Assembly (NCBI RefSeq): GCF_900177535.1
Contig: NZ_FXAJ01000003.1
Location: 1 to 64,000 of the forward strand
DNA length: 64,000 nt
Direction of reading: 5' to 3'
Source: Priestia filamentosa
GTDB lineage: Bacteria > Bacillota > Bacilli > Bacillales > Bacillaceae_H
Made by a program: the position numbers and the translations under genes. Below the pieces are notes generated by a model that was given only the letters and a program-made list of their open reading frames with translations, had not been told where the DNA came from and ran no database searches. Shown piece by piece: positions 11,261 to 20,157 of the stretch (its first letter is position 1; each line of letters begins with the position of its first letter).

Positions 11261-11614
11261 TTGAATGTAAGGAAATAGTTTACAATAGAGAATGAATGGA
11301 TGCTTTTATTACATAAGTTTTTGTGGTAGTATTAGTAATGTTTTGTTTGGTTCCTTTTTACTAGTTCAAACGTTTTGTATTTCAGGTTTATAATGTGAAC
11401 AAATTAGGGATCTGGACATTTAAATACAAAACAATAGAGATGAGCAGTTTCACTTTTCTTCAGTAGAGAGATAAAATATAAAACATAATGCTAATACTTT
11501 TAAATGCATTTATTTTAAATTGCATTTCTTAATCTACATAATATAGAAGGGAAAATCCTTCATATTTAAAATGATAGATTCTGCTACAAAATACAGAGCT
11601 AATGGAGGAACATA
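11261..11614. other. Intergenic stretch before gtaB
   Basis: AT-rich, no gene seen. An inverted repeat AAATGCA/TGCATTT (11502-11508 and 11521-11527) is the only structure noticed. A promoter for gtaB is expected here but no convincing one was found. Confidence 0.4.
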
Positions 11615-12505
11615 ATGAAAAAAGTCAGAAAAGCTATTATACCAGCTGCAGGCCTTGGAACAAGATTTTTGCCAGCTACAAAAGCGATGCCAAAAGAGAT
11701 GCTTCCAATTGTAGATAAGCCGACAATTCAGTATATTGTTGAAGAAGCTATCGAATCAGGCATAGAAGATATCATTATTGTAACTGGTAAAGGGAAAAGA
11801 GCTATTGAAGATCACTTTGATAATGCTCCTGAACTTGAACGAAATTTAGAAGAAAAAGGGAAAAAAGAGCTGCTTGAAGAAGTTCGTAAAGCTTCTAATA
11901 TAGTAGATATTCATTATATTAGACAAAAAGAGCCAAAGGGACTTGGTCATGCTGTATGGTGTGCGCGTAACTTTATTGGTGATGAGCCTTTTGCTGTTTT
12001 ACTTGGTGATGATATTGTCCAGTCGCAAAAACCTTGCTTACGTCAGCTAATGGATGAATATGAACAAACACATTCTTCAGTTATTGGCGTTCAACAAGTC
12101 CCAGAGGAGCAAACTCATCGATATGGAATCGTTGATCCAATTTCAAGTTCTGGCCGACGCTATCAAGTAAAGAACTTTGTAGAAAAGCCAGTTCAAGGCA
12201 CGGCTCCTTCAAATCTAGCTATTATGGGAAGATATATATTTACACCAGAAATTTTTATGTATCTTAAAAATCAAGAAGTTGGAGCAGGTGGTGAAATTCA
12301 ATTAACAGATGCTATCCAAAAGTTAAATGAAATTCAACGCGTTTTTGCATATGACTTTGAAGGCAAACGTTATGATGTAGGAGAGAAGCTTGGATTTATC
12401 CAAACAACACTTGAATTTGCTTTACAAGATCCTGCCTTAAAAGAATCAATGTTAGAAACAATGGAACAGCTTTTACAAAAAGAGAAAATTAAAGTGAAAA
12501 AATAA
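11615..12505 (+). CDS. gtaB: UTP-glucose-1-phosphate uridylyltransferase
   Basis: A 296-residue GalU/GtaB enzyme making UDP-glucose from UTP and glucose-1-phosphate. Motifs in order: [25 protein letters not shown] (nucleotide binding, given here in parts), [61 protein letters not shown]. Length is normal for the family. The start follows GGAGGAACATA. In streptococcal capsule loci the equivalent gene is hasC, so its place between the HAS-like gene and the tyrosine kinase genes fits a precursor supply role. UDP-glucose also feeds teichoic acid and glycolipid synthesis. Confidence 0.95.
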   Translation: MKKVRKAIIPAAGLGTRFLPATKAMPKEMLPIVDKPTIQYIVEEAIESGIEDIIIVTGKGKRAIEDHFDNAPELERNLEEKGKKELLEEVRKASNIVDIHYIRQKEPKGLGHAVWCARNFIGDEPFAVLLGDDIVQSQKPCLRQLMDEYEQTHSSVIGVQQVPEEQTHRYGIVDPISSSGRRYQVKNFVEKPVQGTAPSNLAIMGRYIFTPEIFMYLKNQEVGAGGEIQLTDAIQKLNEIQRVFAYDFEGKRYDVGEKLGFIQTTLEFALQDPALKESMLETMEQLLQKEKIKVKK

Positions 12506-12990
12506 CCGTCCCTTACTTTTAAAACGGTGAAAAATGCACCCCTCCTTAGCAGCTATTCTCCGTTTTTTGTTTTAAGAGAAAATAGACTCCTCACTTTTAT
12601 TTCGAAAAAGTAGGAGTCTATAAAACGCTTTATGAAAAGACTTATACATGTTATTTTCTCTCTCTATCCGTATTCTTTTTTATGTTTCTTAAAAAATATA
12701 TTCTTTTTGTTACAATCTCACCTTATTTTCCTCCTCTTGAACAACCCAAAGAGGCCGAAGTTCGTCTACATATAATATGAAGAGAATGAAATACTGTAAT
12801 AATAACAAAAAGAAGTAAAGTATTAGTATTTTAAAATTATAATTTATTTTTTGTAAACAAAATGAGAAGGTTGTCGATATTTAAGGTGTAGTAAAAAAGG
12901 GATTTACCTATACTTTATTTTCCTATAGCTATTCTACTAGGACTGGAGTATAATACGATGTGTAAATTTTAACAAAACTAGGAGGTTAAC
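12506..12990. other. 485-bp intergenic region with a long hairpin
   Basis: No gene was seen. The one strong structure is the stem at 12583-12620. A TATAAT at 12950 lies near the downstream gene but has no good -35 at 17 bases, so the promoter is not placed with confidence. Confidence 0.4.
12583..12620 (-). terminator. Long hairpin downstream of gtaB
   Basis: TAGACTCCT plus ACTTTT pair with AAAAGT plus AGGAGTCTA (15 bp with a one-base bulge, 7-base loop). A T-rich run follows it only on the minus strand, so it terminates leftward transcripts best or is an RNA element of the downstream leader. Confidence 0.45.
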
Positions 12991-13719
12991 ATGGAAGAAA
13001 CGATTAGTCTTCGTGAGCTGTTTGCAACGTTGAAGAAAAGATTAAAACTAATCATTATTATTACGTTAGCAGCAGGTTTAATTAGTGCCATTATAAGCTA
13101 TTTTGTTTTGACACCTGTGTATCAGAGTTCAACACAAATTTTAGTTAACCAATCAAAAGACGGTCAACAGCTCTATGAATCTTATCAAATTCAGACCAAT
13201 TTACAGCTTGTGAATACATATACGGTTATCATGAAAAGCCCAGCTGTATTAGATAAAGTAAAGGAACAACTAGATTATCAAGGTAGTTTAGCAGGTAAAA
13301 TTCAGGTTACATCAGAACAAGATTCCCAAGTTCTTTCTGTAACTGTGCAAGATAGTGATCCAGAACTTGCAGCCAAAATTGCGAGCACAACTGCGACTGT
13401 ATTTAAATCAGAAATTGCAAAAATTATGAAGGTTGATAATGTTACGATCTTATCTGTTGCCCAAATCCCAGATTATCCAATTAAGCCTAATAAAATGCTA
13501 AATGTAGCTATTGCTCTTGTGGTAGGACTAATGGCAGGGGTTGGACTAGCCTTTTTACTAGAATACTTGGATAATACAATCAAGAATGAAAATGATATCG
13601 AAGAATTACTAGGACTTCCAGTAATGGGTGCTGTTGCAAAAGTAGATGGGAATGCTAATCCAACAAAGCAGCCAAAGTTAGGGCTTCGTAAGACAAGGGG
13701 GGAAACATACGGTGCTTAA
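12991..13719 (+). CDS. Wzz/CpsC-type polysaccharide copolymerase, kinase activator (YwqC/YveK-like)
   Basis: A 242-residue membrane protein with helices at about 20-42 and 172-192 and an extracytoplasmic loop between them, plus a Pro-rich junction (PDYPIKPNK) before the second helix, as in Wzz/CpsC proteins. These control chain length and export of capsule or exopolysaccharide and switch on the partner tyrosine kinase through the cytosolic tail. The tail here is about 50 residues. The start follows AGGAGGTTAAC. The kinase gene overlaps the last 8 bases, so translation is coupled. Confidence 0.9.
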   Translation: MEETISLRELFATLKKRLKLIIIITLAAGLISAIISYFVLTPVYQSSTQILVNQSKDGQQLYESYQIQTNLQLVNTYTVIMKSPAVLDKVKEQLDYQGSLAGKIQVTSEQDSQVLSVTVQDSDPELAAKIASTTATVFKSEIAKIMKVDNVTILSVAQIPDYPIKPNKMLNVAIALVVGLMAGVGLAFLLEYLDNTIKNENDIEELLGLPVMGAVAKVDGNANPTKQPKLGLRKTRGETYGA

Positions 13720-14410
13720 AAGAAAAAAAGCTAATCTTCAGCAAACAACAAAGCGTAGCTTAGTTGCTCATACAAAACCAAAAGCACCAATTGCTGAGCA
13801 GTATAGAACAATTCGCACAAATATTGAATTTTCTAGCGTTGATCAAAATATCCGCTCTCTTATGATTACGTCAGCAAGCCCAAGTGAAGGGAAGTCAACA
13901 ACAACAGCTAACTTAGCAACCGTATTTGCTCAGCAAGGAAAGAGAGTATTGCTTATTGATGCTGACCTTCGAAAACCAACTGCTCATTATACTTTTCGTG
14001 CAGAAAATTTCAAAGGATTAACCACTGTTTTAAGTAGAAAGTCTACATTAGCGGATGCTATTCAAACAACAGAAGTAGCTAATCTAGATTTCCTTTCAAG
14101 TGGACCTATTCCACCAAATCCATCTGAACTAATCAGCTCTCAAATGATGAAAAATATGCTAGAAGAAGCATATGAAAATTATGATTTTATTATCTTTGAT
14201 ACACCTCCTATCTTATCTGTGACAGATGCACAAATTTTAGCAAACCAATGTGATGCAACAATTCTGGTTGTAAAAAGCGGTAGCACGGTTATTGATACAG
14301 CACTGAAGGCAAAAGATCTTTTGCAAAATGCGAAAGGAAAACTGCTTGGAGTTGTACTAAATGAAAAGAAAGTAAACATTGGTGAATATTATTATTACGG
14401 CCAGAGCTAA
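13712..14410 (+). CDS. Bacterial tyrosine kinase (CpsD/YwqD type)
   Basis: A 232-residue cytosolic BY-kinase. It shows EQYRTIRTNIEFSS, Walker A in SASPSEGKSTTTAN, Walker A' in LLIDADLRKPT, and Walker B in FIIFDTPPILSVTDA, ending in the tyrosine cluster EYYYYGQS that is autophosphorylated in this family. The start is GTG inside the end of the copolymerase gene. In Bacillus subtilis the related PtkA phosphorylates and activates UDP-sugar dehydrogenases, which is relevant to the dehydrogenase at 8171. The usual partner phosphatase is represented in the locus only by the degenerate protein at 10532. A strong terminator follows. Confidence 0.95.
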   Translation: MLKRKKANLQQTTKRSLVAHTKPKAPIAEQYRTIRTNIEFSSVDQNIRSLMITSASPSEGKSTTTANLATVFAQQGKRVLLIDADLRKPTAHYTFRAENFKGLTTVLSRKSTLADAIQTTEVANLDFLSSGPIPPNPSELISSQMMKNMLEEAYENYDFIIFDTPPILSVTDAQILANQCDATILVVKSGSTVIDTALKAKDLLQNAKGKLLGVVLNEKKVNIGEYYYYGQS

Positions 14411-14437
14411 AAGCTAGTCATATGACTAGCTTTTTTT
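14410..14437 (+). terminator. Terminator after the kinase gene
   Basis: Perfect palindrome AAGCTAGTC-ATAT-GACTAGCTT followed by seven T. Confidence 0.9.
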
Positions 14438-14507
14438 ATAATTAAAAGATTTATCTCCCTATATTTCGCAATTTTCGATAAACTAAAAAGGAAAGGAGAT
14501 AATAAGA

Positions 14508-16265
14508 TTGATTCATCTTGTTCCACTAATGATTGAGCGGGTTGGCGTTATTGTAATTGCTGCTTTCATTCTTGCTCAAATGAAGTCATTTCGGCAAATT
14601 GTTCAACATGAGCAAGGAATAAAAGAAAAGTTCTTCATTTTATTTATCTTTGGCGTCTTTGGAATAATTAGCAATTATACTGGAATTGAAGTTCATCAGC
14701 GTGAAATCACTACAAGAACATGGATTGATGAAATTGGAACAGAAAATGCAATTGCTAACACAAGAATTATGAATATTGTGATAGGAGGTATATTGGGCGG
14801 TCCTTTAGTTGGAGGAGGAGTCGGAATTATTGCCGGGTTTCATCGCTATTCACTTGGTGGCTATACAGCATTTTCTTGTGCTATTTCTTCCGTTATTGCC
14901 GGAGTCTTTGCTGGTATAGTAGGAAAGTATTTTAAAGAAAGAATTACAAAATCACCTTGGTTTGCTGTTACGATAAGTATGTTAATGGAAGTAATGCAAA
15001 TGATTATTTTGTGGGGTTCTGGGTTTAGGAGACTTGTCGAAACAATTGGAGTTCCTATGATTTTATTAAACGGTCTTGGCGCTTTTCTCTTTATGCTAAT
15101 TATTATTTCAATATTAAGAGAAGAAGAACGAACGAAAGCTTTTCAAACACATCAAGCTATGAAAATTGCTGAAGAAACCCTTCCCCATTTTAGAAAAGGA
15201 CTTAATAAACAGTCTTGTAAAAGGGTAGCAGAAATTATGTTGAAGAGAACAGAGGCAGATGCAATAGCTGTTACAAATGAAAAAGAAGTGCTTGCACATG
15301 TAGGAGTAGCAGAGGATCATCACATTGCTCCGGGAGATTTTGCTACAGAATTAACAAAGAAAGTACTAAAAAGAGGTGAAATTTTAACAGCTCATAGTAA
15401 AAGAGATATTTTATGTTTTCATTCCCATTGTCCTTTACAAGCAGCAGTAGTTTTACCATTAAAACTTCATGGTGGAACAGTTGGAACATTGAAACTTTAT
15501 TTTGTTAGGGCGAATAAGCTAAATAAAGTAGAAAGAGAGTTAGCCGAAGGTTTGGCAAATCTTTTCTCTGTTCAACTTGAGTTAGCTCAAGCAGAAACTC
15601 AAGGGAAACTTTTGAAGGATGCTGAAATTAAGGCTCTTCAAGCACAAGTTCATCCCCATTTTCTTTTTAATGCTATTAATACTATCTCAGCTCTTTGTCG
15701 TGTCGATGTGGAAAAAGCTAGAGCCCTTCTTTTAGAATTAAGTCGATATTTCAGAAGAAACTTACAAGGAGCGAGGCATATTCTTATTCCTTTTGAAAAA
15801 GAGCTTCAGCATGTTCGTGCCTACTTGTCGCTTGAGCAAGCACGTTTTCCAGACAAATATAAAATTAACTTTAATATTGAAGCTACTCTTAAAGAGGCCC
15901 TTATTCCGCCATTTATTCTTCAACCACTTGTTGAGAATGCTGTTCAGCATGCTTTGTCAGCGCGGAAGAATGGGGGAGAGATTATAATAGAAGCTTATAC
16001 AGAACAAGGAAAAATGATCATTAGTGTTCAAGATAATGGGCATGGCATTTCAAGTGAAAGGTTGTATATGCTTGGAAAAGAACCAGTGCATTCAAGTGAA
16101 GGAACAGGCACAGCCCTTTACAATATTTCTGAAAGATTGCAAGGGATTTATAATGAAGAGGCTTTATTTCAAATTAAAAGCACGGAAAACGGCACAAAGG
16201 TTACAATCACTATACCAGTGAAAGGAGACTATAAAAAAGATGTTGAAAGCTTTTATTGTGGATGA
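14508..16265 (+). CDS. lytS: LytS-type sensor histidine kinase
   Basis: A 585-residue kinase with the 5TM-LYT sensor (residues about 1-200, including the motif GGPLVGGGVGIIAG), a GAF-like domain (about 225-350), the H-box HPHFLFNAINTIS and a HATPase domain (LQPLVENAVQHAL, DNGHGIS). The start is TTG after AAAGGAGATAATAAGA. LytS family kinases sense pyruvate, membrane potential or related signals and phosphorylate a LytTR regulator, here encoded next with a 26-base overlap. The neighbour downstream is cstA rather than lrgAB, recalling the E. coli BtsS/BtsR-BtsT pyruvate system, so a role in pyruvate or peptide uptake is inferred. Confidence 0.9.
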   Translation: MIHLVPLMIERVGVIVIAAFILAQMKSFRQIVQHEQGIKEKFFILFIFGVFGIISNYTGIEVHQREITTRTWIDEIGTENAIANTRIMNIVIGGILGGPLVGGGVGIIAGFHRYSLGGYTAFSCAISSVIAGVFAGIVGKYFKERITKSPWFAVTISMLMEVMQMIILWGSGFRRLVETIGVPMILLNGLGAFLFMLIIISILREEERTKAFQTHQAMKIAEETLPHFRKGLNKQSCKRVAEIMLKRTEADAIAVTNEKEVLAHVGVAEDHHIAPGDFATELTKKVLKRGEILTAHSKRDILCFHSHCPLQAAVVLPLKLHGGTVGTLKLYFVRANKLNKVERELAEGLANLFSVQLELAQAETQGKLLKDAEIKALQAQVHPHFLFNAINTISALCRVDVEKARALLLELSRYFRRNLQGARHILIPFEKELQHVRAYLSLEQARFPDKYKINFNIEATLKEALIPPFILQPLVENAVQHALSARKNGGEIIIEAYTEQGKMIISVQDNGHGISSERLYMLGKEPVHSSEGTGTALYNISERLQGIYNEEALFQIKSTENGTKVTITIPVKGDYKKDVESFYCG

Positions 16266-16977
16266 TGAACCTCTCGCTAGAGATGAGCTAGCGTATTTGT
16301 TAAAGCGAAGTCGAAAAGCAGAAGTTATTGGAGAGACAGACTGTTTCGAAGACGCAGTAGAGAAAATTAAAGAGCTCGCTCCAGACGTTGTTTTTTTAGA
16401 CATTGAACTAACTGAAAAAAGCGGTCTTGAGTTAGCGAACAAACTTCAATCTTTCAGTAAAATTCCAGCTATTATTTTTGCGACCGCATATGATGAATAT
16501 GCACTACAGGCCTTTGATTTAAGCGCTTCTGATTATATATTAAAGCCTTTTGAAGAGGCACGTATTCATCAAGCATTAGACAAACTTGTGAAAAACTATG
16601 CTGCCGGAGATTTAATAGTAGAAGAGTCAATCTCTCATTCTTTGAAGAATTCCGGCAAAATAGCGGTTTTAGAAGAGGAACGTATCATTCTATTAGATTT
16701 TAAAGAGATTATATATATAGGTGCTCTTGATGGTAAAACGATTGTAAAGACGTTTAATGATCAATTTGTTACAAGTGAGACGCTTGTTTCACTTGAAAAA
16801 AAAACAGCTGCCTTTTCCTTTATTAGAGTACATAGAAGCTATCTTGTAAACTTTCAACATATTGTGGAAATACAGCCTTGGTTCAACTCTACTTATAATC
16901 TTTTAATGAAGGAGCATTCAACTATTCCTGTTAGCCGTACTTATGTGCGACAGCTTAGAGCACTTTTAGGTTTTTAA
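16240..16977 (+). CDS. lytT: LytTR-family response regulator
   Basis: A 245-residue regulator. The receiver domain (1-120) has IVDDEPLAR, the phosphorylated Asp in VVFLDIEL and the Lys in YILKPF. The C-terminal LytTR DNA-binding domain (about 135-245) has FIRVHRSYLVNFQHI and VSRTYVRQL. The start is ATG after AAAGGAG, within the end of lytS, so the two are translationally coupled. It probably activates cstA 130 bases downstream, by analogy with LytTR regulators next to their targets. Confidence 0.9.
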   Translation: MLKAFIVDDEPLARDELAYLLKRSRKAEVIGETDCFEDAVEKIKELAPDVVFLDIELTEKSGLELANKLQSFSKIPAIIFATAYDEYALQAFDLSASDYILKPFEEARIHQALDKLVKNYAAGDLIVEESISHSLKNSGKIAVLEEERIILLDFKEIIYIGALDGKTIVKTFNDQFVTSETLVSLEKKTAAFSFIRVHRSYLVNFQHIVEIQPWFNSTYNLLMKEHSTIPVSRTYVRQLRALLGF

Positions 16978-17043
16978 TATGTATTTCATAACGCTTTTTT
17001 GCTTTTTTATTTCCTGTTTAGAGCGTTTCAGCATGAAAGTCTA

Positions 17044-17058
17044 ATGAATGCGTTTTCA
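17044..17058 (+). promoter_or_regulatory. CcpA-binding (cre) site upstream of cstA
   Basis: ATGAATGCGTTTTCA matches the cre consensus WTGNAANCGNWNNCA with one mismatch. It is 52 bases before the cstA start. Carbon starvation genes of this kind are known CcpA targets in Bacillus. Confidence 0.65.
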
Positions 17059-17109
17059 TTTAGTATGATATATTTATATTATATGAGAAGGCAAGAGGGG
17101 GATGAAGAA

Positions 17110-18906
17110 ATGAATGCGATTACAATTATGATTGCTTCCATTTGTATTTTAATGATTGCTTACCGTTTATACGGTACATTTATTGCTGTAAAGGTTTTGA
17201 AACTAAATGATGATAAGCCAACACCAGCATATACAGAAGAAGATGGAAAAGACTACGTTCCTACAAATAGGTGGGTCACATTTGGTCATCATTTTGCCGC
17301 TATTGCTGCAGCAGGGCCGCTTGTAGGTCCTATACTAGCAGCACAGTTTGGCTATTTACCAAGTATGATTTGGTTGCTTGTTGGCGCTGTGATTGGGGGA
17401 GCTGTCCATGATGCAGTTGTATTGTTTGCTTCAATGCGTAAAAAAGGTCAATCTCTTTCAGAAGTAGCAAAGGCAGAATTAGGACCTGTAGCAGGGTTTT
17501 GTACAGGACTTGCGATGCTTTTTATTATTACTATTACAATGGCAGGACTTTCAATGGTCGTTCTTCACGCACTTGAACGCAATCCGTGGGGAACATTTGC
17601 AGTTGGCATTACAATTCCGATTGCAATGGGAGTTGGGTTGTACCATAAGAAGACTGGAAATTTAAAAGGTGCTGCAACACTTGGCTTTATTCTTATCATG
17701 ATTGGTGTATTTATTGGACCCTCGCTCCAAAATACAGCTATTGGTGATTTTTTAACACTTGATATGAATACGCTTGCTATTATTTTACCTATTTATGCTT
17801 TTTTTGCAGCAGCACTTCCTGTTTGGTTATTGCTTGCTCCTCGCGATTATTTGAGTAGCTTTATGAAAATTGGAGTGTTTTTAGCCCTTATTATAGGAGT
17901 ATTTATTGTTAATCCAACTATTCCTTTTCCAGCCGTAACAGAGTTTATCCATGGCGGAGGGCCAGTTGTGGCCGGACCTGTGTGGCCATTTATTTCGATT
18001 ACAATCGCTTGTGGAGCTATTTCTGGGTTTCATGCCTTTATAAGCTCTGGCACAACACCAAAAATGCTTGATCGTTGGAGTGATATTAAAGTAGTTGGAT
18101 TTGGGGCAATGCTTGTAGAATGTGTTGTAGCTATTATGGCTTTAATTGCTGCTATTTCTCTTCAGCCTGGTGACTATTTTGCGATTAATTCTACACCTGA
18201 AATGTTTGCAACACTCGGGATGAGCGTTGAAAATCTACCACAGCTTAGTCAAGCGGTTGGACTTGATCTTGAAGGAAGAACAGGTGGAGCTGTCACACTT
18301 GCTGTTGGTATGACGTATATTTTTACAGAAGTTCCTTGGTTTAGCAACCTTGCTTCTTACTTTTTCCAATTCGTTATTATGTTTGAAGCAGTTTTCATTT
18401 TAACGGCAATTGATGCTGGAACTCGTGTTGCGCGCTATCTAATTCAAGACTTTTTTGGTGAATTTTATAAACCATTAAAACGAGTAGACTGGCTACCAGG
18501 ATCTATTTTTGCAAGTGCATTAGCATGTGTTATGTGGGGATATCTTCTTTTCTCAGGAGACATTAGTTCTGTGTGGGCTCTGTTCGGAGTTTCAAATCAG
18601 CTTATGGCTTCCATTGGATTAATTGTTGGAGCAACGGTCATTTTAAAAATCGCGGACAAACGCTGGTATATGCTAACATGCCTCGTTCCACTTGCTTACT
18701 TATATGTTACTGTTAACTATGCAGGATACTGGATGGTGAAGAATGTTTATCTGAACCCAGATGCGACAGGATACAGTGTTTTAAATGCCATCCTTTCAAT
18801 TATTATGCTTGTTCTTGGGATTGTTATTGTTGTTACAGCAATCAAGAAGTGGATGGAGCTGTGGAACAATCCAAATCTGAAGGCGAATATCAAATCTGCA
18901 ATGTGA
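17110..18906 (+). CDS. cstA: CstA-family carbon starvation transporter
   Basis: A 598-residue polytopic membrane protein of the CstA family (peptide and pyruvate uptake during carbon limitation). Features include GHHFAAIAAAGPLVGPILA, GAVHDAVVLFASMR, GFHAFISSGTTPKM and ASIGLIVGATVIL, with about 16 predicted helices. The start at 17110 follows GAGGGGGATG; an upstream in-frame extension has no ribosome site. The site at 17044 and the LytST genes upstream suggest control by both catabolite repression and the two-component system. It ends before tandem terminators. Confidence 0.9.
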   Translation: MNAITIMIASICILMIAYRLYGTFIAVKVLKLNDDKPTPAYTEEDGKDYVPTNRWVTFGHHFAAIAAAGPLVGPILAAQFGYLPSMIWLLVGAVIGGAVHDAVVLFASMRKKGQSLSEVAKAELGPVAGFCTGLAMLFIITITMAGLSMVVLHALERNPWGTFAVGITIPIAMGVGLYHKKTGNLKGAATLGFILIMIGVFIGPSLQNTAIGDFLTLDMNTLAIILPIYAFFAAALPVWLLLAPRDYLSSFMKIGVFLALIIGVFIVNPTIPFPAVTEFIHGGGPVVAGPVWPFISITIACGAISGFHAFISSGTTPKMLDRWSDIKVVGFGAMLVECVVAIMALIAAISLQPGDYFAINSTPEMFATLGMSVENLPQLSQAVGLDLEGRTGGAVTLAVGMTYIFTEVPWFSNLASYFFQFVIMFEAVFILTAIDAGTRVARYLIQDFFGEFYKPLKRVDWLPGSIFASALACVMWGYLLFSGDISSVWALFGVSNQLMASIGLIVGATVILKIADKRWYMLTCLVPLAYLYVTVNYAGYWMVKNVYLNPDATGYSVLNAILSIIMLVLGIVIVVTAIKKWMELWNNPNLKANIKSAM

Positions 18907-18948
18907 TAAAAGATTTTCATTATAAGAAGAATATTTTTAATAAGATAG

Positions 18949-18982
18949 AGATTCTTTAGCCTATGCTAAAGAATCTTTTTTT
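18949..18982 (+). terminator. Terminator after cstA
   Basis: Perfect 12-bp stem AGATTCTTTAGC/GCTAAAGAATCT with a CTAT loop and a T tract. Confidence 0.9.
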
Positions 18983-19008
18983 ATTTTTTTCAACGATCAA
19001 ACTTTAGA

Positions 19009-19037
19009 GACCAAATCTATCGATTCGGTCTTTTCTT
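19009..19037 (+). terminator. Second hairpin with T tract before qoxA
   Basis: GACCAAATC and GATTCGGTC pair with one mismatch around TATC, followed by TTTTCTT. It is either a back-up terminator or an attenuator in the qox leader. Confidence 0.5.
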
Positions 19038-19195
19038 GATTTGTGGTATAAAAAGTCTCTAATTAGACAATTATGATTACCATTCGTGAACATTCAGTAA
19101 AATATTTAGTTTCATCATTACTTTCTATCTTTCGGCATCTAAAAACTAAAGGAATTCATTTCACCATTTTTTATATAAGGAAAGGAGACACATCA

Positions 19196-20101
19196 ATGAA
19201 AAGGTTTCAAAGCATAAGTCGAAAGAGAGATTTAGTAGCAGCGTTAGCTTTTGTTTTATTATTAAGCGGCTGTGACATAAGGATGGGAGTATTAAATCCC
19301 AAAGGACCTGTAGCTCAAACTCAATATGATCTTATTATATGGTCCATTATCTTTATGCTTATTATCGTAGTGGTGGTTTTCGTTTTGTTTACTGTCATTC
19401 TTATTAAGTATCGGGAAAGACCGGACAATATGGATTACGAACCACCTGAAATGCATGGAAACAAACTTTTGGAAGTTATATGGACAGGAATTCCGATTAT
19501 TATTGTTATTGCTCTTTCTATTCCAACTGTTCAAGCTATATTTGAACTGGAAGAACCACCCAAAACGTCAGCAGAAGAGCAACAAAAGCCTTTAGTCATT
19601 CACGCTACGTCAGCAGACTGGAAATGGATTTTTAGCTATCCTGAACAAGGTATTGAGACGGTCAATTATGTAAATATTCCAGAAGATCGACCAGTTGAAT
19701 TTAGATTAACATCCACAAGTTCAATAACGGCTTTATGGATTCCAGAGCTTGGTGGACAGAAATATGCAATGGCTGGGATGGAAACAAGACTTTATCTACT
19801 GGCTGATAACCCAGGAACATATATGGGACGTAATGCAAATTTTAATGGAGAAGGGTTCGCTAAGATGGAGTTTGAAGTAGAGTCTCAAACAGATAAAGAT
19901 TTCAAAGATTGGGTAGCAGAAGTTCAAGATACAGCTCCAAAGCTTACAAAAACAACCTATAGCAAAATTTTAGAGCAAAGTCATGTTGGACGTATGACCT
20001 ATTCAAATACCCACTTAGATTGGGTTAATCATGCAGCACAAAAAACTTATTACAAAGATAAGGGAGAACATGACCCACATAAAAGTCATATGGATCATTG
20101 A
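19196..20101 (+). CDS. qoxA: Cytochrome aa3 quinol oxidase subunit II
   Basis: A 301-residue lipoprotein subunit of the terminal menaquinol oxidase. The signal peptide ends in a lipobox (LLLSGC, cysteine near residue 25). Two helices follow (about 45-70 and 90-110) and then the periplasm-facing cupredoxin domain ([25 protein letters not shown]). The CuA ligands of cytochrome c oxidases are absent, as expected for a quinol oxidase. The start at 19196 follows AAAGGAGACACATCA. First gene of qoxABCD. Confidence 0.95.
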   Translation: MKRFQSISRKRDLVAALAFVLLLSGCDIRMGVLNPKGPVAQTQYDLIIWSIIFMLIIVVVVFVLFTVILIKYRERPDNMDYEPPEMHGNKLLEVIWTGIPIIIVIALSIPTVQAIFELEEPPKTSAEEQQKPLVIHATSADWKWIFSYPEQGIETVNYVNIPEDRPVEFRLTSTSSITALWIPELGGQKYAMAGMETRLYLLADNPGTYMGRNANFNGEGFAKMEFEVESQTDKDFKDWVAEVQDTAPKLTKTTYSKILEQSHVGRMTYSNTHLDWVNHAAQKTYYKDKGEHDPHKSHMDH

Positions 20102-20157
20102 TTTCCCTCCATATAATCGAATGCCTTGATAACACAAGGGTAGGAGGAAGCTATAAA

